Source: Gamarada debralockiae (taxonomy: Eukaryota; Ascomycota; Leotiomycetes; Helotiales; Hyphodiscaceae). From it: 60,191 nucleotides of DNA. Where the stretch lies: positions 1 through 60,191 of the forward strand of contig NXFV01000009.1 of the NCBI GenBank assembly GCA_002803225.1. The letters run 5' to 3'. This document shows, piece after piece, positions 58,501 to 60,191 of the stretch. The stretch's first letter is position 1, and every line of letters begins with the position of its first letter. A model generated the notes under the pieces. The model was not told the origin of the DNA. It was given only the letters and a program-made list of their open reading frames with translations, and searched no databases. The position numbers and the translations under genes are program-made.

Positions 58501-60141
58501 TCTTAAAGACTAGACGTCATCGAAGTACTAGGTATTAATTCGGATGCTGGCGAACCTCGATATGTTGAAAGACCTTGGAGTTACATGAGGAGATGGAAGG
58601 CATGGACTTCGAACGTCAGGCTTCGACGCCCGGCGCACAAGCTGATATTTGAAAGCCGCCTCCATCACCTGACTTAAGCGAGCCTCCCCCTCCTCTGTCT
58701 GTGCTCCCACGGAAATGGCGCATTCTACCCCGACAATATAGAACATTTATTATGAAGAAGTTTACCAAGTCAGATTTAGGACGAAGTTATTATCTCCAAT
58801 TGTGTGTAGGAATGAATAGTCGACGCGTATGATACAACTCCGTGCTTGAAGCCAGTCAAGCCTCTTACGAGAGATCGCCCAGTATGCTGCACTTCTGGTC
58901 TCAGGAAACAGCTGAGAAGAAATTCTGATATGCCAAAAGATCTGTACCATGTATCCGCCAGGTTTGAAGTGACGAGATGACTTTTTCTCCCTTCACACTT
59001 GGATAAACGAAGAGGCTCAATGCAATCACCGGGTTTTATGCTGCAACCCTCTCATGATCCAAAGCTTCGCTCGCAAAGGCTTTTCTGAAAGATTGGAGAA
59101 ACGAGGTACGACTCGGTTATCTAGTAAAACACCCTCCGCCCAACAATTCCCTTAGACTAAAGTAAAACTCAACAGATCTTAATGTAACATCTTGTATAAA
59201 TAATTGAAAAGCATAATGCGAGCAAGCCATTTAGACGCACCATCTAATTACGGTGCGTAGCGGAGAGATACACAAGCAACGAGGCGCATAGACTGCTCGT
59301 GCAGATTTCCGCAATACCGAGGCTGCTACCTCCGTATTCAGGCTAATAATGAATTTTTGTGATTGGAAGGTCAGACGTCGATGACTATCGTGTCTTAATC
59401 GTTAGAAAACGACAACAATAAATGGGCCGATTAGAGTTGTTCATTTAATGGGAGACATTTTGATCGGGCTGAAGTGTGGAATTTTGGGCTGCTCCCCGGT
59501 GGATTCCACAACCACGGTACCCCCGTACCGTCACCCGCTTGCCGGATTTCTAGAAGAGGAAATGTCCTCGCCAAGTAAACCGACAGGTTCGCCCAGTTAT
59601 CAGCAAAGATCGTCCGTAGAAACATTATTCCTTTCCCAGGATGTTTTCAACTTTCACCGGCCGGTTTTATCCGTGAAGGGTACCATGGCGGCATGGTGTG
59701 GCAGATATGCAGTCTACGAACTGGACCAAGCACCGGCACCAAGTTCATATGGAACAGCTTCAGCTACCAGGCTTATTGACGACAAGGCCCTATTTTTTGA
59801 AATCAATTCCCACTTAGAATAAAATTGAATCTCCAAGTGGCAAAGTTGCCTCATTAATATTGTTCAGGTATTGCACCGCCAAGTCTGGCTTATTAAGAGT
59901 TTTACTCCATTCGAAAGCATTAATAATACGTTTCCTTGCAAGCCACATAACTGTTTGTCTTGTACAAAAAGCTATTTATGAACTGACATTATCTAACTCT
60001 CAGCGCAAAGACCTTATATCACTGGCGACAGATCATTGGGTCTAAAATCACGCGATATGCCTGAATTCCCTTCGAGGCGTATCGTGTTGATACTCGTTGC
60101 TTGATTTGGAAGCTCCCGCGCATTTGATGCTGATTTCGCCG

Positions 60142-60144
<3 letters not shown>
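58501..60144. other. Terminal region without a firm gene
   Basis: Only short frames occur. A plus-strand frame at 59448-59822 (124 codons) starts with ATG and reads GDILIGLKCGILGCSP, but has no recognised family and weak coding character. A small hairpin, ACGGTAC-CCCC-GTACCGT, lies near 59514-59531. Confidence 0.35.

Positions 60145-60191
<47 letters not shown>
60145..60191. repeat. Poly(C) run of 47 bases at the window end
   Basis: The last 47 bases are all C. A homopolymer of this length at the edge is unlike the rest of the window. It may be a sequencing or assembly artefact at a contig edge, or a true G/C tract whose length cannot be trusted. Confidence 0.85.

Noticed and set aside
1..60191. 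tRNA and rRNA genes
   Set aside because: I looked for B-box-like GTTCGAATC words and cloverleaf arms and for rRNA segments; none was convincing.

Overview
The window looks like nuclear DNA of a filamentous ascomycete (Pezizomycotina). Genes are broken by short GT-AG introns of about 45-180 bp with CTAAC-like branch sites. They encode typical fungal families: Zn2Cys6 regulators, MFS transporters, CFEM and LysM cell-wall proteins, HET-type and CAP10-type proteins, DUF6594 and a Git3-like GPCR. A leotiomycete origin is possible, but that is only an impression from protein similarity recalled without a search. Exon boundaries were fitted by eye to splice signals and reading phase.

Layout. 0-6 kb: a three-exon GPCR and a small cysteine-rich GPI-type protein. 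6-14.2 kb: a weak F-box-like relic, a six-exon Zn2Cys6 regulator, two unknown genes meeting tail to tail, and a five-exon MFS transporter. 14.3-19.6 kb: a decayed tandem repeat, a broken F-box-like gene, a second Zn2Cys6 regulator, and a Tho1-like SAP gene divergent from it. 19.6-23 kb: almost no recognisable gene. 23-27.7 kb: a protein of about 1,550 residues, mostly disordered, with a methyltransferase-like C-terminus.

28-36.5 kb: a DUF6594 relic, a broken LysM gene beside an intact CFEM gene, an intact MFS transporter, then 3'-end relics of another MFS gene and of a tannase/feruloyl esterase gene, and a two-exon gene of unknown function. 37-38.65 kb: an intronless, GC-rich CocE/NonD-type hydrolase in AT-rich surroundings. 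39-44.2 kb: a MULE transposase relic, a GPI3/PIG-A-like gene with two in-frame stops, and a broken alpha/beta hydrolase. 46.6-47.8 kb: an intact 3-hydroxyacyl-CoA dehydrogenase. 48.2-49.9 kb: a broken methyltransferase-like gene. 50.2-54 kb: no convincing gene, but a MITE, an inverted-repeat element and a set of copies of one motif spaced about 160 bp apart. 54.4-58.5 kb: broken CAP10 glycosyltransferase and HET-type genes. The window ends in 47 consecutive C residues.

The left half is mostly intact housekeeping and regulatory genes. The right half is a gene graveyard with mobile-element debris, as in fast-evolving accessory compartments of fungal genomes. Several broken genes fail by only a single-base loss, so some damage could be sequencing error rather than true decay.
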